A stretch of DNA of 64,000 bases, taken from NCBI GenBank assembly GCA_011033025.1, contig WFMF01000222.1:62001-126000 (forward strand). Direction: 5' to 3'. A program made the translations under genes and the position numbers. The DNA comes from Beroe forskalii (taxonomy: Eukaryota > Ctenophora > Nuda > Beroida > Beroidae). Numbering within the stretch: position 1 is the stretch's first letter; every line of letters starts with the position of its first letter. This document shows positions 48,620-60,199 of this stretch, in pieces. The notes beneath the pieces are model-generated. The model did no database searches. It had not been told where the DNA came from and was given only the letters and a program-made list of their open reading frames with translations.

Positions 48620-49464
48620 TCACTGAAGACGTTCTCTTATTATCCGTCGTTGAGTCTCGTAGATGTTGAGTATTTGCTGAGCCCAGCTGGCCAGGTAGAG
48701 CCCGTCATCAGGAATTACACCCTCAGGGGAAGCATTGAGGAGGTGCAGGAAACGGGAGAGCTCGTGTATGCACTCCCTGGAGTTGAGATATGTTACAAGG
48801 TTTAAACGCAACATAGGCTATCATATCAGTTGTGGGGTAGCTGAGATATCAAGGAGTAAGATCTCAAGGAAGTTAGGAATTTGTAAGAACGTCCCGATAG
48901 AATCAATGTATGATACATTCGATAGAAATGTCAGAAGAATAGGCAATCATCTTACCTGTAAGTGTAAAAAGCCTCAGTATCCACACTGATAGGTTTGGCA
49001 TCCCTCCTCAATGCGTTTAAAATGATCAAAAACTTGACGCGTTCTGCTAACATGCTCTTAGCTATGTCATCGAACTTCTGTTTATCATCGCCCCGTAACA
49101 AATTGCCGGCATCTGATGATATTTGGAAGGGTAAAGCGGTGTTATGGAAAATGCATTTCAAGGTTGGACGGAATTATTTCCGGAAAAACATTTTCAAGAT
49201 TTTGAGCTTATATCCTATGGAGCCCATAATCAAATAATAACACTCATTGAGCATGAAGGGGTCAGCTGTGAGCTTAGCTTTAGAGAGAGCTATCCTGTCT
49301 GCGTTCATTCCGTCCATTTCAGGATTAGGGTTCGACAGCACTATGTTGCCCCCACCGTTGAAGTGATAGAATGTTAAATTCAATCGACATGGTTCATCAT
49401 GATGCAGCACTTCTGTGCCGTGGAATATGGATGAAAGTACTGAGTTATAACGCATTCTTCGCAT
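48620..49464 (-). CDS. Unrecognised 178-residue protein, three exons
   Basis: Exons 49242-49464 (ATG 49462-49464), 48956-49112 and 48620-48776 join with consistent phases; the first donor (GAGT|GTTATT) is weak, the others are good. The product reads NLTFYHFNGGGNIVLSNPNP, then KQKFDDIAKSMLAERVKFLI, and CIHELSRFLHLLNASPEGVI, and ends RIIRERLQ. It looks like an all-alpha soluble protein after a beta-rich start. Without the first intron, a TAA at 49174 would interrupt it. An upstream exon is possible because an acceptor-like CAAAG precedes the ATG. I cannot name the family. Confidence 0.5.
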
Positions 49465-49924
49465 ACTAGTCAATCTTTGAATAGGGTAGAGTAGTTGAAA
49501 ATGAGGTCAGTCAGTTTTGATATTTGCATGAAAATATTGAAAACGAATTTTCGATGTCAACATCGATGATTTCATCGAGAGGTGACCTAAACTGAGGACA
49601 GATCACAAATGTGATCCAGGTCCGCGCGCGTACGTGCGCCGCGCATTCACTCTTGTGAAACATTGAATGCTTTTCACACTTTTGAGATTTGAAATGCTGA
49701 CAAAACGTGCTTTACGCGCCGCGCACATCAAAATAACCCAACATCTGGCAGCCCCGAAACCACGTGCATTGCATATGTAAGAGCAAAGTGTCCATTACAG
49801 TTGATAACATGGTATGCTCTGCAACAAGCTGCTTATACGACGAATTATTACAAGGGCGTTGCTCAGTTTTAAAACGCCAGACCTAGCACATCAGTCTGAA
49901 AAAGAGCACGCATGATGATACTTG

Positions 49925-50080
49925 GGGATCGTTCACATATTACGTAATCACCTAGGGGGAGGGGGGTTTCTGAATGATTAGGTTACATGTTGTTGAAACA
50001 AAGACAACTAATGTAAGCTTGATTGCGAGAGGGGGGTTAAGATCGGCCAAAAATTGATTACGTAATTGATGAACGATCCC
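49925..50080. mobile_element. MITE, GGGATCGTTCACATATTACG family (copy 2)
   Basis: The inverted ends are GGGATCGTTCACATATTACG and CGTAATTGATGAACGATCCC, with a G-rich/C-rich interior (GGGGGAGGGGGG). It has the same design as 46892-46988 and 53755-53914. Upstream 49620-49740 has CpG-rich sequence (CGCGCGCGTACGTGCGCCG). Confidence 0.75.
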
Positions 50081-50259
50081 TTATTATTGTGCTGCATGAG
50101 AGTATCCTCTTATAATTAAAGGCCAATCAACTAAGGTGAAATTATGAAACTTTTATTTCCTGGCCTTTACAGTGTTTGCGTCATTATTACCATGCAGTGT
50201 AATACCTTTTCGAATTTTGGGAATTTTTGAGCAATTTTAATGTGAGCGAACAAAAGCCC

Positions 50260-50745
50260 CCAGGATACCAACATGTCAGTGATACGCCATACTTGTGTCA
50301 GCGAAACACCTGACTGGTGTCAGTGATATATCAGACTGGTGTCAGCGATACACCAGACTGGTGTCAATGATACACCAGACTGGTGTCAGTGATACACCAG
50401 ACTGGTGTCAGTGATACACCAGACTGGTGTCAGTGATACACCAGACTGATGTCAGTGATATATCAGACTGGTGTTAGTGATACACCAGACTGGTGTCGGT
50501 GATAATTCACACTGGTGTCAGTGATACGCCAGACTGGTGTCAGTAACGTCAAACTGGTGTCAGTGATACGCCAGACTGGTGTGACCAGTAATATATCAGA
50601 CTGGTGTCAGTGATACGTCAGACTGGTGTCAGTGATACGTCAGACCGGTGTCAGTGATACGCCAGACTGGTGTCAGTGATACGTCAGACTGGTGTCAGTG
50701 ATATGCCAGACTGGTGTCAGTGATATGAGAGATAGCAATAAGTAA
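50260..50745. repeat. 22-bp GTCAGTGATACACCAGACTG tandem array
   Basis: About 21 copies of a 22-bp unit containing GTCAGTGATACACCAGACTG, with ACACC/ATATC/ACGTC/ACGCC variants. Copies are contiguous without spacers. Confidence 0.95.
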
Positions 50746-50750
50746 GACTG

Positions 50751-50884
50751 ATGAAACCAATGTCAATATTGTGGAAATTTTCTGACGCCATTGTGACGAA
50801 GTGAAGGATATAGATACTTCACTTCGTCAAAATTGGGGTCACAATGGCGTCGGAAAATTTCCACAGTATTGACATTGGTTTCAT
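50751..50884. repeat. 134-bp hairpin
   Basis: Arms 50751-50797 and 50838-50884 are reverse complements with three mismatches (ATGAAACCAATGTCAATATT at the outer end). The loop contains a second small stem (CTTCACTTCGTC). It directly abuts the 22-bp array. Confidence 0.85.
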
Positions 50885-51233
50885 TTATACGTCAGCGGTT
50901 CGTCTTGGACCAGGGTTTCTCCTCAACTCAGAATTTAGTCAGAGATGAGACAGCAAAACGTCAGTTTTGATACCTCAGTTTTGGCATCAGTGACTATATC
51001 AAATACACTGGTGCCAGTGCCAGTGATCTGATAATGGTGTCAGAATGGTGTACATGAAAATAGTGATGTCTGGCGTATGTTACTGTAATGGTTTGCATGA
51101 AATGTCTGACTGGTATTTCATCCACACTTTATAAAACAGCAAAATGTAAGTCCCCGTAAACCCCATGAATTTAACCCCCATTTTTACCATTTTTTCGATA
51201 CCCACTGGGTGTTTATGGGGGTTGGTAGTCAGT

Positions 51234-51255
51234 CCCCCCCCCCCCCCCCCCCCCC
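51234..51255. repeat. 22-base C run
   Basis: An uninterrupted homopolymer lies in otherwise unremarkable sequence. Its true length is uncertain because such runs are error-prone. 50885-51640 has no gene. Confidence 0.9.
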
Positions 51256-51639
51256 GAGTTGTGAAAAAGACACTTACTTGGCAGAGGCATGTTTGCGGTT
51301 CCGGAGTTTCCAGCACATGGGAGGGGAAGTCTAGTTCACTAGGATTGTTGCTTACACTTCAGCAACAATTAGGACAAGATCCATTCCAGAAATTGTCTTG
51401 TGTAAACATGCAGCTCAGGGAAATAAAGTAAAGGGGGCGGGGGTCCATCGGTTGATTGGCCGAAATTGGAAACTTTGTCCGTTTTTTGAGATTTACTGCT
51501 ATTTAGGACGGTCCAATCAACAAATAAAAAACTCACAGAGAGAAAGTTGAACACATCTGATTATATTTGAAAACACTAATTTTGGAATAGAGGAAAATGT
51601 TAAATTAAAGATAATTTAGATCATTTTCGTACAGTCATT

Positions 51640-52730
51640 GTCAATGATCTCCTCATTGCATCTGAGAAAACAAGGCAACTGTTGTCATGCTCTTGGATTT
51701 ATCGGCAGCTTTTGATACAGTGAACCATAAAAAACTGTTACATATTCTAATTAAGGAATCATAGGGAGGGGGAGTGTCACTGTCCCAATTGTCTCTGTCC
51801 CAATTTACTTTTTTTGAGTTTGGGACTGGTTGTTGGGACAATTGGGACATTTGGGACAAACAAAAAGTTGAAAAAAATCAGTCATTTATCATTTTTACAT
51901 TGATCAAAGTTTTTCTATCATTGAAATGTTCAAGTTATATTCATACTACTATACTAAGCACAAGTTTTGGCTGTGTTTGTTTGCAGTGGTTAAGTGCTCC
52001 CACTTCCTATCCCAAAACCCATGATAGGAAAAAGACAGTGGCAGTTGCAACGCAGCAACTGCTGCTATGCAACAGGCTGTGAGACAAAAAACACTAAACT
52101 GCCGCTCAAAAACACAATCATTTGAGCCCCAGTTGTCTCTGTCACTTTAATCCCAAATGTCCAATTTGTCCCAAATGTCCCATTTTTCCCAGTCCGCATG
52201 CACTGTTCTCTTTATCACCCCTCTTTATCACCCTAGAAATCTGTATTGGATATGTATCCACTGCCAAGAACCTAGGCTTATACTTAGACTGAGGGCTGAC
52301 ATTCCTTCCTCAAATTTAAAAACTAAAGATCCAATGTTGCAATAAACTGAGGAGTATATCAAAGAGGGATCTTTCCTGACTCCAGTCCAGTTACAAAACT
52401 GGTAGAAGCACTTGTTATATCATCAAAAATTGACTACTGTAATTCACTTCATTATGGCAGCCACTCAAAATATACAAAACAAAGCTTGTGCAATGTACGT
52501 ACAGTAGTTGCAGGATTAAAAAGGAAGGATCCCAAAACTCAACATCTTCAAGAGCTACAATGGTTGAAAGTAGCCGACTGAATTGAATTCAAGATCCTTC
52601 TGAATGGCATGGCACCCGAGTATTTTTCTTCCTTGGTGAACTACAACAATATCAGCAGGAGCAGGGCTCCAACACTTCAGACATGCATCCTCAAGTCAAG
52701 AAAGGACTGTCCCAAATGTCCTTTTGTTGA
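51640..52730 (+). pseudogene. Decayed LINE reverse transcriptase, interrupted
   Basis: The plus strand reads VVMLLDLSAAFDTVNHKKLL (51690-51755), the reverse-transcriptase A block with its catalytic Asp. After a ~440-bp interruption, further conserved blocks appear: STAKNLGLYLD (52260), VISSKIDYCNSLHYG (52410-52460) and LQELQWLKVAD, with APEYF at 52612-52626. Stops and shifts occur throughout. These blocks are typical of jockey/CR1-type LINEs. It is on the opposite strand to the 14.8-21.2-kb element and much older. Confidence 0.75.
51775..52215. repeat. GTCCCAATTGT-rich element inserted in the decayed LINE
   Basis: GACAATTGGGACATTTGGGA near 51836 and the following AACAAAAAGTTGAAAAAATC recur at 54713-54750, and fragments occur at 52130-52200 and 52705. 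Both ends carry GTCCCAA/TTGGGAC motifs in opposite sense. Confidence 0.65.
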
Positions 52731-53078
52731 GTTAGGGACTGTCATTTGAGGCACCTCATCATTGGAGACTCCATGGTTAATTAAGGTCTAACTAGCACTG
52801 TAGTCATCTGAAGAGAGGAAATTAACCTGACCCTTTGCCAGCTGCTTCCTCTGCTCGAGGCACATAAAACTTTCTCCTTTCTGACTCTTACAATGATATT
52901 CATAAGTTAAACTTAATTGCCTTGAATTGCATGTCACACTATGGAAGAAGCGTAAGCCTATCCTAGAAATCATCGCAAATATTTAAAGGCTATGATAATT
53001 GAACTCCACAAACCATTTAGGACTGCTAGGCTACGCTAGGGCTTGTGAATGTCATTCCTAGTTCCCATACATGCAGGA

Positions 53079-53549
53079 TAAGGTTTTTTCTTTCCTGGAT
53101 ACCCTGGTGGCTGGCATCCTAGAACGAATTTTTCATCTGGATTTTGAATTTTTGTCTTTCATTTCGCAATCTGAGGAGTTTTTGGAAGAAAGGGGGTAGG
53201 GGGTGGTGAAATTTTGACCTGCAATGTCTGTGACATCTCAAATGGACCTGTTTTGTCTCAAACGGGTCTGTGTGGTCTCATTTGGGCCTTTTTATGTCTC
53301 AAATGGGCCTGTGATCTATCAATAAAAGGGCATTGGACATACATTGTCACAAATTGGCCAGTGCTGTCTCAAATGGGCTTGTTTAATCACAAATGGGCCT
53401 GTGATGTCTCAAATGGGCCTGTTTTAGTGATCAATTTTCTGAGCTAAAAAGTGGGCCTGTGGGGAAAAAAGTGGGCCTAGGGTGGAAAAAGTGGGCCTGA
53501 ATGCAAAAAAACGGGGTGGGCCTGTGACTAACTGAAAAGAAAACCCTTA
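53079..53549. mobile_element. hAT-like MITE, second copy
   Basis: It matches 22236-22699 over the unique half (CTGGTGGCTGGCATCCTAGA, AGGGGGTAGGGGGTGGTGAA) and has the same ends TAAGGTTTTTT and AAACCCTTA. The internal TCTCAAATGGGCCTG array has a different copy number and arrangement. TGCAGG lies near both ends but is not a clean 8-bp duplication. Confidence 0.8.
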
Positions 53550-53754
53550 TTAGTGCAGGGAGACAGTCAATAAAATAGAGGGTTTCATGCAGGAAATGCT
53601 GGAATGAATTTCAAAGGGAAGATCCTTGCAGTAGGGATAGTCTGCACTTGAACTTATCAAGGGTTAAAACTCTATTAAATCCATATCATAGACCATTAGA
53701 AAAAGCTTTCAAAAGTCTCACTTCCTTTGATTTTGACAACATCAAACAGCATTA

Positions 53755-53914
53755 GGGATCATTCACATATTATGTAATCAATTTTTGCCGATTTCAACCC
53801 CCCTCCCCCTGGTAATCAAGTTTACAGTAGTTGTATTTGTTACAATTACATGTAACGTAATCATTTGGAAACCCCCTCCCCCTCTTGGTGATTACGTAAT
53901 ATGTGAACAATCCC
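53755..53914. mobile_element. MITE, GGGATCGTTCACATATTACG family (copy 3)
   Basis: The inverted ends GGGATCATTCACATATTATG and ATTACGTAATATGTGAACAA are flanked by TTA on both sides, a PIF/Harbinger-like duplication. The interior has CCCCCTCCCCCT tracts. Confidence 0.75.
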
Positions 53915-55745
53915 TTACATACACAATAGAGCTTGAGCTTTCTTTATTGGGCCCCTTTATTAAGCAAGTTTCGACTGTTTTGACCAGCTTGATTGAAATT
54001 TTCACAACTTTTTCTCTCACAGCTTTCAACTATAATGCTTCAAGAGGAAACCGGGAATGAAGAGGGGGAGAATTGCCAATTGAGCAATTGGCCGAAATTG
54101 AGAACTTTTAGACACTTTTGGCTGGTGGACCCCCCACCCCCAAAGTAACATACTTCATATCACCATAAAAATGATTAAGAAATTTCTTTATCACTCAGTG
54201 CAATGTGAGTGTAGGTAGGTGCATTTAAAGAAAACTCACCAGACTAAGTAGAGACTTCTTCAACATTATTGCTACAACAGTGGTTTATTAGTGATTATTA
54301 TTATTATCATTATTATTAAATCTGACAATAGTAAATAGTTTATACTATCAAACCTCTTCACATAGGCATAACATGCAATAAACTGTATTCTAAATTAAGC
54401 CTTTTAGAATAAAAACTTTAGGCAAGTAAATTAGGGTCAATAGATAGATTATTCAAAAAACTTAGTGAGTAAAGCAGGGAAGAATAAAACAGCAATATCA
54501 TGGGTTCTTTAGTTTAGAGTTAAAAGCATTATAATCTAATTGCACAGGTGTTCAATGAAATATGGTTCTGCAATCAATCATTAATTATTATTAATGAGAA
54601 ATTAAAAGCAAATACCCAAAATCCAAAATTAATTCTTGTTTGATCACTAAATAAATTTAGGGGGACATCACGGTCCCAATTTAATTTTTTGAGTTTGGGA
54701 CTGTTTTTTGTGACAATTGGGACATTTGGGACAAACAAAAAGTTGAAAAAATCAGTCCATTATCATTTTTTATATTGATCCAAGTTTTTCTAAATTACAC
54801 TTTTTATTATTATCTCTATCATTAAAATGAAAGTTATATTAAACTACAATACCAGGTCCAGGCAAAGGAAAGATCGCAGAACATGACCATCTTTGGATGT
54901 GAAAAGATAACGAGATAGTTGAGGAGAAGGTGAGTGAAATCTTCACAAACCTGGGAGAAGCTGCCTGTTGTGCTGTGCTCAGAAATGGGTGCTGTGACTA
55001 GGACCCAACATCATCAACTTGCTAAACATATATCGCTGTTTGCCTTGCGCATACACACACCTATGCAGGCTTAGGAAATCATCAACCTATCAAGGTAGTG
55101 CTACTGGGCTCAGTGTCCAAGTCAAGCAGGTTTTGCAGGAGGAAAAGAACTTGAAGGTGATTGCTTCTTGTGAAAGCCTGTTTTTCTGCCCTGACAGATC
55201 AGTGGAAGAACACCTGGAGATCAAAAAGAAAGTGGAAGAACACAGGCATCAACATAATCAAACTAACTGCCTGCAAGATGACAGGAGTTGTTATACCAGA
55301 TAACAAGAGAAACTTGTTAACATGATTGATTGTTTTAGCTTAGGGGCCAGTGTCATTATGCCCTGAGGATGTGTTCTGCCATTCTGGTACTTTAATTAGA
55401 GAAACAAAATTTTTAGAGAAGCAAACCTTGCCCAGCAAAACCATTTTAACTACCTTAAGGCAAGAATTAATTAATTATTCCATCCCATATTTGCTCTGAT
55501 ATTGAATTATTCAATGTTTTTGCTAAATGGCATAAAATTTCAATTTTTGTTTTATTCAATTTTTTAAATCAACATTTTCAATTCATGCTAAATGGCATAA
55601 AATTTCAATTTTTGTTTTATTCAATTTTTTAAATCAACATTTTCAATTGTCAATTCATGATAAAAGTCAAATCAAATCGATTCATTTCCTCATCTCAACA
55701 AATTACCCGGATAATGATTAATGATGCATTCCTTGCCACACAGCA
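53915..55745. other. Intergenic; dispersed repeat copy, possible decayed coding sequence
   Basis: 54660-54800 repeats the GTCCCAA element. 54850-55300 (plus) reads coding-like pieces (KVSEIFTNLGEAACCAVLRN and later KKKVEEHRHQHNQTN) broken by stops, so a dead gene fragment is possible. 55540-55650 holds a duplicated 60-bp AT-rich unit (GGCATAAAATTTCAATTTTT). No intact gene. Confidence 0.4.
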
Positions 55746-55749
55746 TTTT

Positions 55750-56405
55750 CAATTTTATATCGTAGAATGTTGCCCTACCCTCGCGCGCGGCGCATTAACG
55801 TTCCACATTCGGACGTCACTTTGCGCTTTCCAGTCAGCAGAAATAGACGGGCAACGTCCGTCGACTTGTTTGACGTTGACAGACCCTCTCGAGATCGAGA
55901 TCGAGAATCAGCGCCGCGCGTCAGCGGGTCATATATCGTGCGACAACCGTCGACATTTTACAAAGTTCTTTTGACACACCTTGCTCTAACCATTCCTAAA
56001 CACATATATCCCTGTTTGCGTTGCCAGTTGCGTTCCTAAGCCCGCATAGGTGTGTGTACGCGCGCGGCGCTTCCCTACGGGACACACTGTTCCGAGGAAG
56101 CGCGCCGCGCGACGATAACAGGGATATATGATATTCGTGTTTAGCGACCAGTTTTGCTAAACACGCGGCGCGCGTACGCACACCTATGCGGGCTTAGGAA
56201 CAACCAGTTGTGCGGCGCGTACACACACCTATTCGGGCTTAGCTTGCTAAACACGCGATGTATACCCCTAATATCGTCGCGCGGCGCGATTCCTCCCGTA
56301 GGAAATTGAAAGCGCGCGGCGCGTACACACACCTATGCGGGCTTACTCCATGTTACGGAGCCTTATTTTGCGCGCGCAAGCGCGCCTCTTCAGACGAAAA
56401 GCGCG
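55750..56405. repeat. Cluster of CpG-rich dispersed modules
   Basis: CACACCTATGCGGGCTTA or its complement occurs near 56040, 56178, 56220 and 56325 (also 55050 and 44445). GTTGCCCTACCCTCGCGCGC (55770) is the inverse of the module at 44060-44100. ACTCCATGTTACGGAGCC is at 56344. CpG density is far above the flanks. Confidence 0.8.
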
Positions 56406-57155
56406 CGTTACTCTGCTGTAACAGCGTTACGCTGCTGTAACACCGTTACAGCAGCGCGGCGTAACACCGTTACAGCAGCGCGGCGTAACACCGTTACAGC
56501 AGCGCGGCGTAACACCGTTACAGCAGCGCGGCGTAACACCGTTACAGCAGCGCGGCGTAACGCTGTTACAGCAGCGTAACGCTGTTACAGCAGAGTAACG
56601 CTGTTACAGCAGCAACACTGTAACGTAACGTTGCGCAGCAGAGTAACGCTGTTACAGCAGAAGGTAACGCTGTTACAGCGGAAATAACGCTGTTGCAGCG
56701 GAAATAACGCTGTTACGGCAGGTAACTGTTACAGCAGCGTAACGTACTGTTACAGCAGCGTAACGCTGTTACAGCAGCGTAACGCTGTTACAGCAACGCT
56801 GTTGTAACGCTGTTACAGCAGCGCTGTTACAGCAGGTAACGCTGTTACAGCAGCGTAACGCTGTTACAGCAGCGTAACGCTGTTACAGCAGCGTAACGCT
56901 GTTACAGCGCAGCGTAACGCTGTTACAGCAACGTAACGCTGTTACAGCAGCGTAACGCTGTTACAGCAGCGTAACGCTGTTACAGCAGCGTAACGCTGTT
57001 ACAGCAGCGTAACGCTGTTACAGCAGCGTAACGCTGTTACAGCAGCGTAACGCTGTTACAGCAGCGTAACGCTGTTACAGCAGCGTAACGCTGTTACAGC
57101 AGCGTAACGCTGTTACAGCAGCGTAACGCTGTTACAGCAGCGTAACGCTGTTACA
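56405..57155. repeat. Two-phase array: 24-bp then 19-bp GTAACGCTGTTACAGCAGC
   Basis: 56440-56560 has about five copies of a 24-bp unit (GCGGCGTAACACCGTTACAG). The rest is about thirty copies of the related 19-bp unit GTAACGCTGTTACAGCAGC, irregular to about 56830 and then almost perfect to 57155. Confidence 0.95.
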
Positions 57156-57159
57156 GCTG

Positions 57160-58950
57160 CGCATCGCTTGTTTGTCCCAGAAGGACGTGTTATTTTTATT
57201 TTTGAAAGAGAATACTCTTAATGTTATTTTCAATTTGGCCCTTATGGAACATCTGAACTGTTCCAAGAGGGCCAAATGAAAAAATAGGTATCACACAGGT
57301 GAATATTCCATATGAAAATTTTCAATTTGGCTCTGTTGGAACACCGTAAGTATCTCAAAAAACCCAAAATCGACCAAATCTGAAGCTCCCTACTGTACGC
57401 CGCACATAACTTGTGTCGCTCACACAATCTGCAGTTGGAACTGCTACTGTAACAAATTACAAAAGAAAAACATTAAATTAAAATTTAACTTCAAAGTTGA
57501 ACTTTATTTAAAGTTAATAGCAAAGTTAAACATTTTATATGATTATGAATGTGATTATGATTGATTTCGTAATCAAATTCATAGACCTTGTGCATTGACT
57601 TTTGGGTACCCAAATGCCAAAAATGTATAAAAGACTAATTTTCAATTCTATTTGAATTTCTAAAACGTGAAATCATCAATATCGTTATATCACTGCATTC
57701 AGTAGATAGATAAATATATTAAAGTTTTAATTTATCATAATGTCTTACTCATATGGTTGATTTGAAAATAAAATTGAATACCGTTATCAATGCCATTAAA
57801 TTTTCTGCAATTTCAATTAGGTCAATATACTATAACTGAAAAAGCCAGAACCACCGAAGACGACCCAAAATCATAATTTGAGTGAGTTCGGGCGGTTCTG
57901 CTTGCTTTGGGTGTGTTCGGGACTCGGTGGTTCCATATAAAACTTTGATATATACATTTTACCTAATAGAGTTAAACGTTATAGGTTTGAGTTTCGGGAT
58001 TGGTTCGGGTTGTGGTTAGGCTTGGGGATTGAATGATGGATTCGGCTGGGTTAAGGTAACTGTAAGGGTAGAAGTCTTAGTGTTAGGAATAGGATGGGTT
58101 AGACTTAAATGATTTCGGGCGGGTCAAACACTTTTTAGTAAAAGTTAACCTCATCCGGGATTGTCTGACGTCGCGCGAGGGGGTCAGGCAACGCCTGACA
58201 AGTCCGAGCTAGAAGTAGAAGTAGACAAAATTGTAGAAACGATATTTTCTAGTGGAAACAGGTTGAACTGTTTTTTATAGGTCTTTTCAAAGCCAAATGC
58301 AGTGGCTGAGATTGTTTTGGGTTATTTCGGGCGGTATACTGGTTCCACCTTTTAGTATCAACTATTAAAATTCATTATATTTTCGAATTTAAAATTTGTT
58401 GAAATTGGTATCCAATTCCTATCTAAATCAAACATTTCTAATAATAAAGTTGCCACTCTTAACTAAAAAGCTCGAGAAACCACGGTGAAACAGCGAATGA
58501 GGAAACTAAAATAAAATACGATTTTTATTTAGTGAGTAAACCTAAAAATTGAAATTATGAAAATAATATTCCTTTTCATTTTAGATTATCAGCTTTAAGA
58601 AAACCAAAAATGTTTATGGACACATTAAGTGCTTTAAGTTATGCACTGTATCGGTTTAATATTCACTTAAAATAATTATACACTATTACATACTTATAGT
58701 TATACATTTATCAATATAATTGACCATATTCGCTAACTATTATTGCTGATTAATATATACACAATACAGACTTTCATCATTATTCGATCCCAGCAATAAT
58801 TTAATGAGATTTAAAGCTATAATACATAATTATTTTAAATTATATTCATAATTTTAAACTCTAAAATATGCACTATATATCGACTGTACCCCATCAAAAC
58901 ACGCACTCATATACAGTCACTGCACGCAACTAGGCAGCAGATGACGTCAT
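57160..58950. other. AT-rich gene-free stretch with small inverted repeats
   Basis: 57235-57345 has inverted copies of TTTTCAATTTGGCCC. 57847-57934 is an 88-bp element with ends GAACCACCGA and TCGGTGGTTC. GGGTCAGGCAACGCCTGACA is at 58181. No gene is seen. Confidence 0.6.
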
Positions 58951-59094
58951 AGTGACGTCATCAACACAACAAAATGACGTCATATCACTCTTCAACACCA
59001 CGCTCGGGAGGTGGAGCGGGGCGCGGTTCTCGGACGCTGCTGTTTCCTGTAGTGACGATCCATCACACTCTCGTAAACCACTCCAGCGTCATCA

Positions 59095-59875
59095 TACCCT
59101 GGCTAAAACGCAGGGAAGAGGGGTTTACAGCACCGTGGGAGGAGGGTTTACAGCACCGTGGGAAGGGGGTTTACAGCACCGTGGGAAGGGGGTTTACAGC
59201 ACCGTGGGAAGGGGGTTTACAGCACCGTGGGAAGGGGTTTACAGCACCGTGGGAAGGGGTTTACAGCACCGTGGGAAGGGGTTTTACAGCACCGTGGGAA
59301 GGGGTTTACAGCACCGTGGGAAGGGGTTTTTACAGCACCGTGGGAAGGGGTTTACAGCACCGTGGGAAGGGGTTTACAGCACCGTGGGAAGGGGTTTACA
59401 GCACCGTGGGAAGGGGGTTTACAGCACCGTGGGAAGGGGTTTACAGCACCGTGGGAAGGGGGTTTTACAGCACCGTGGGAAGGGGGTTTACAGCACCGTG
59501 GGAAGGGGTTTACAGCACCGTGGGAAGGGGTTTACAGCACCGTGGGAAGGGGGTTTACAGCACCGTGGGAAGGGGGTTTACAGCACCGTGGGAAGGGGGG
59601 TTTACAGCACCGTGGGAAGGGGGTTTACAGCACCGTGGGAAGGGGGTTTACAGCACCGTGGGAAGGGGGTTTACAGCACCGTGGGAAGGGGGTTTACAGC
59701 ACCGTGGGAAGGGGTTTACAGCACCGTGGGAAGGGGGTTTACAGCACCGTGGGAAGGGGTTTTACAGCACCGTGGGAAGGGGGTTTACAGCACCGTGGGA
59801 AGGGGGTTTACAGCACCGTGGGAAGGGGGTTTACAGCACCGTGGGAAGGGGGTTTACAGCACCGTGGGAAGTGTG
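59095..59875. repeat. 22-24-bp G-rich array (GTTTACAGCACCGTGGGAAG)
   Basis: About 34 units of GTTTACAGCACCGTGGGAAG plus 3-6 G, varying only in G-run length. Plus-strand ORFs of 246-338 residues (YSTVGRG, TAPWEG, LQHRGKG) in all three frames arise from it and are not evidence for a protein. The clustered GGG and GGGG runs could form G-quadruplexes. Confidence 0.95.
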
Positions 59876-60088
59876 GTAGAGCGAGGGAAGTGTGGTAGAG
59901 GGAAGGGAAGGGTGGTAAAGCGAGGGAAGGAGGGTTTACAGGGTGGTAAGGGTGGAAGAGGCTTATAATGGGGGGGGGTTTAAAAGCGAGGGAAGTGGTT
60001 TTAGAGCGAGTCAAGGTGTTTTCAGAGGAATAGTGGTAAGAGGAAAATATTTTCAAATAAATTAAAAATTCAAGGACATTTTAATGTT

Positions 60089-60193
60089 CTTGCAATCGCA
60101 AAATAACATCTTCAAACTTCATTTCTTTAAAAATTGATTTAAAAATAAATTTTAAAGAAATGACGATTGAAGATGTTATTTTGCAATTGCAAG
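60089..60193. repeat. 105-bp hairpin
   Basis: Arms 60089-60131 and 60151-60193 are near-complementary (CTTGCAATCGCAAAATAACA outer). Confidence 0.8.
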
Positions 60194-60199
60194 GGTACA

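Noticed and set aside
50260..50745. CRISPR-like array
   Set aside because: Units are contiguous 22-mers with no unique spacers, and the genome is animal.
58952..59968. ORFs of 246-338 residues with YSTVGRGFTAPWEG repeats
   Set aside because: All three frames are open because the 22-24-bp unit has no stops; coding is not needed to explain it.
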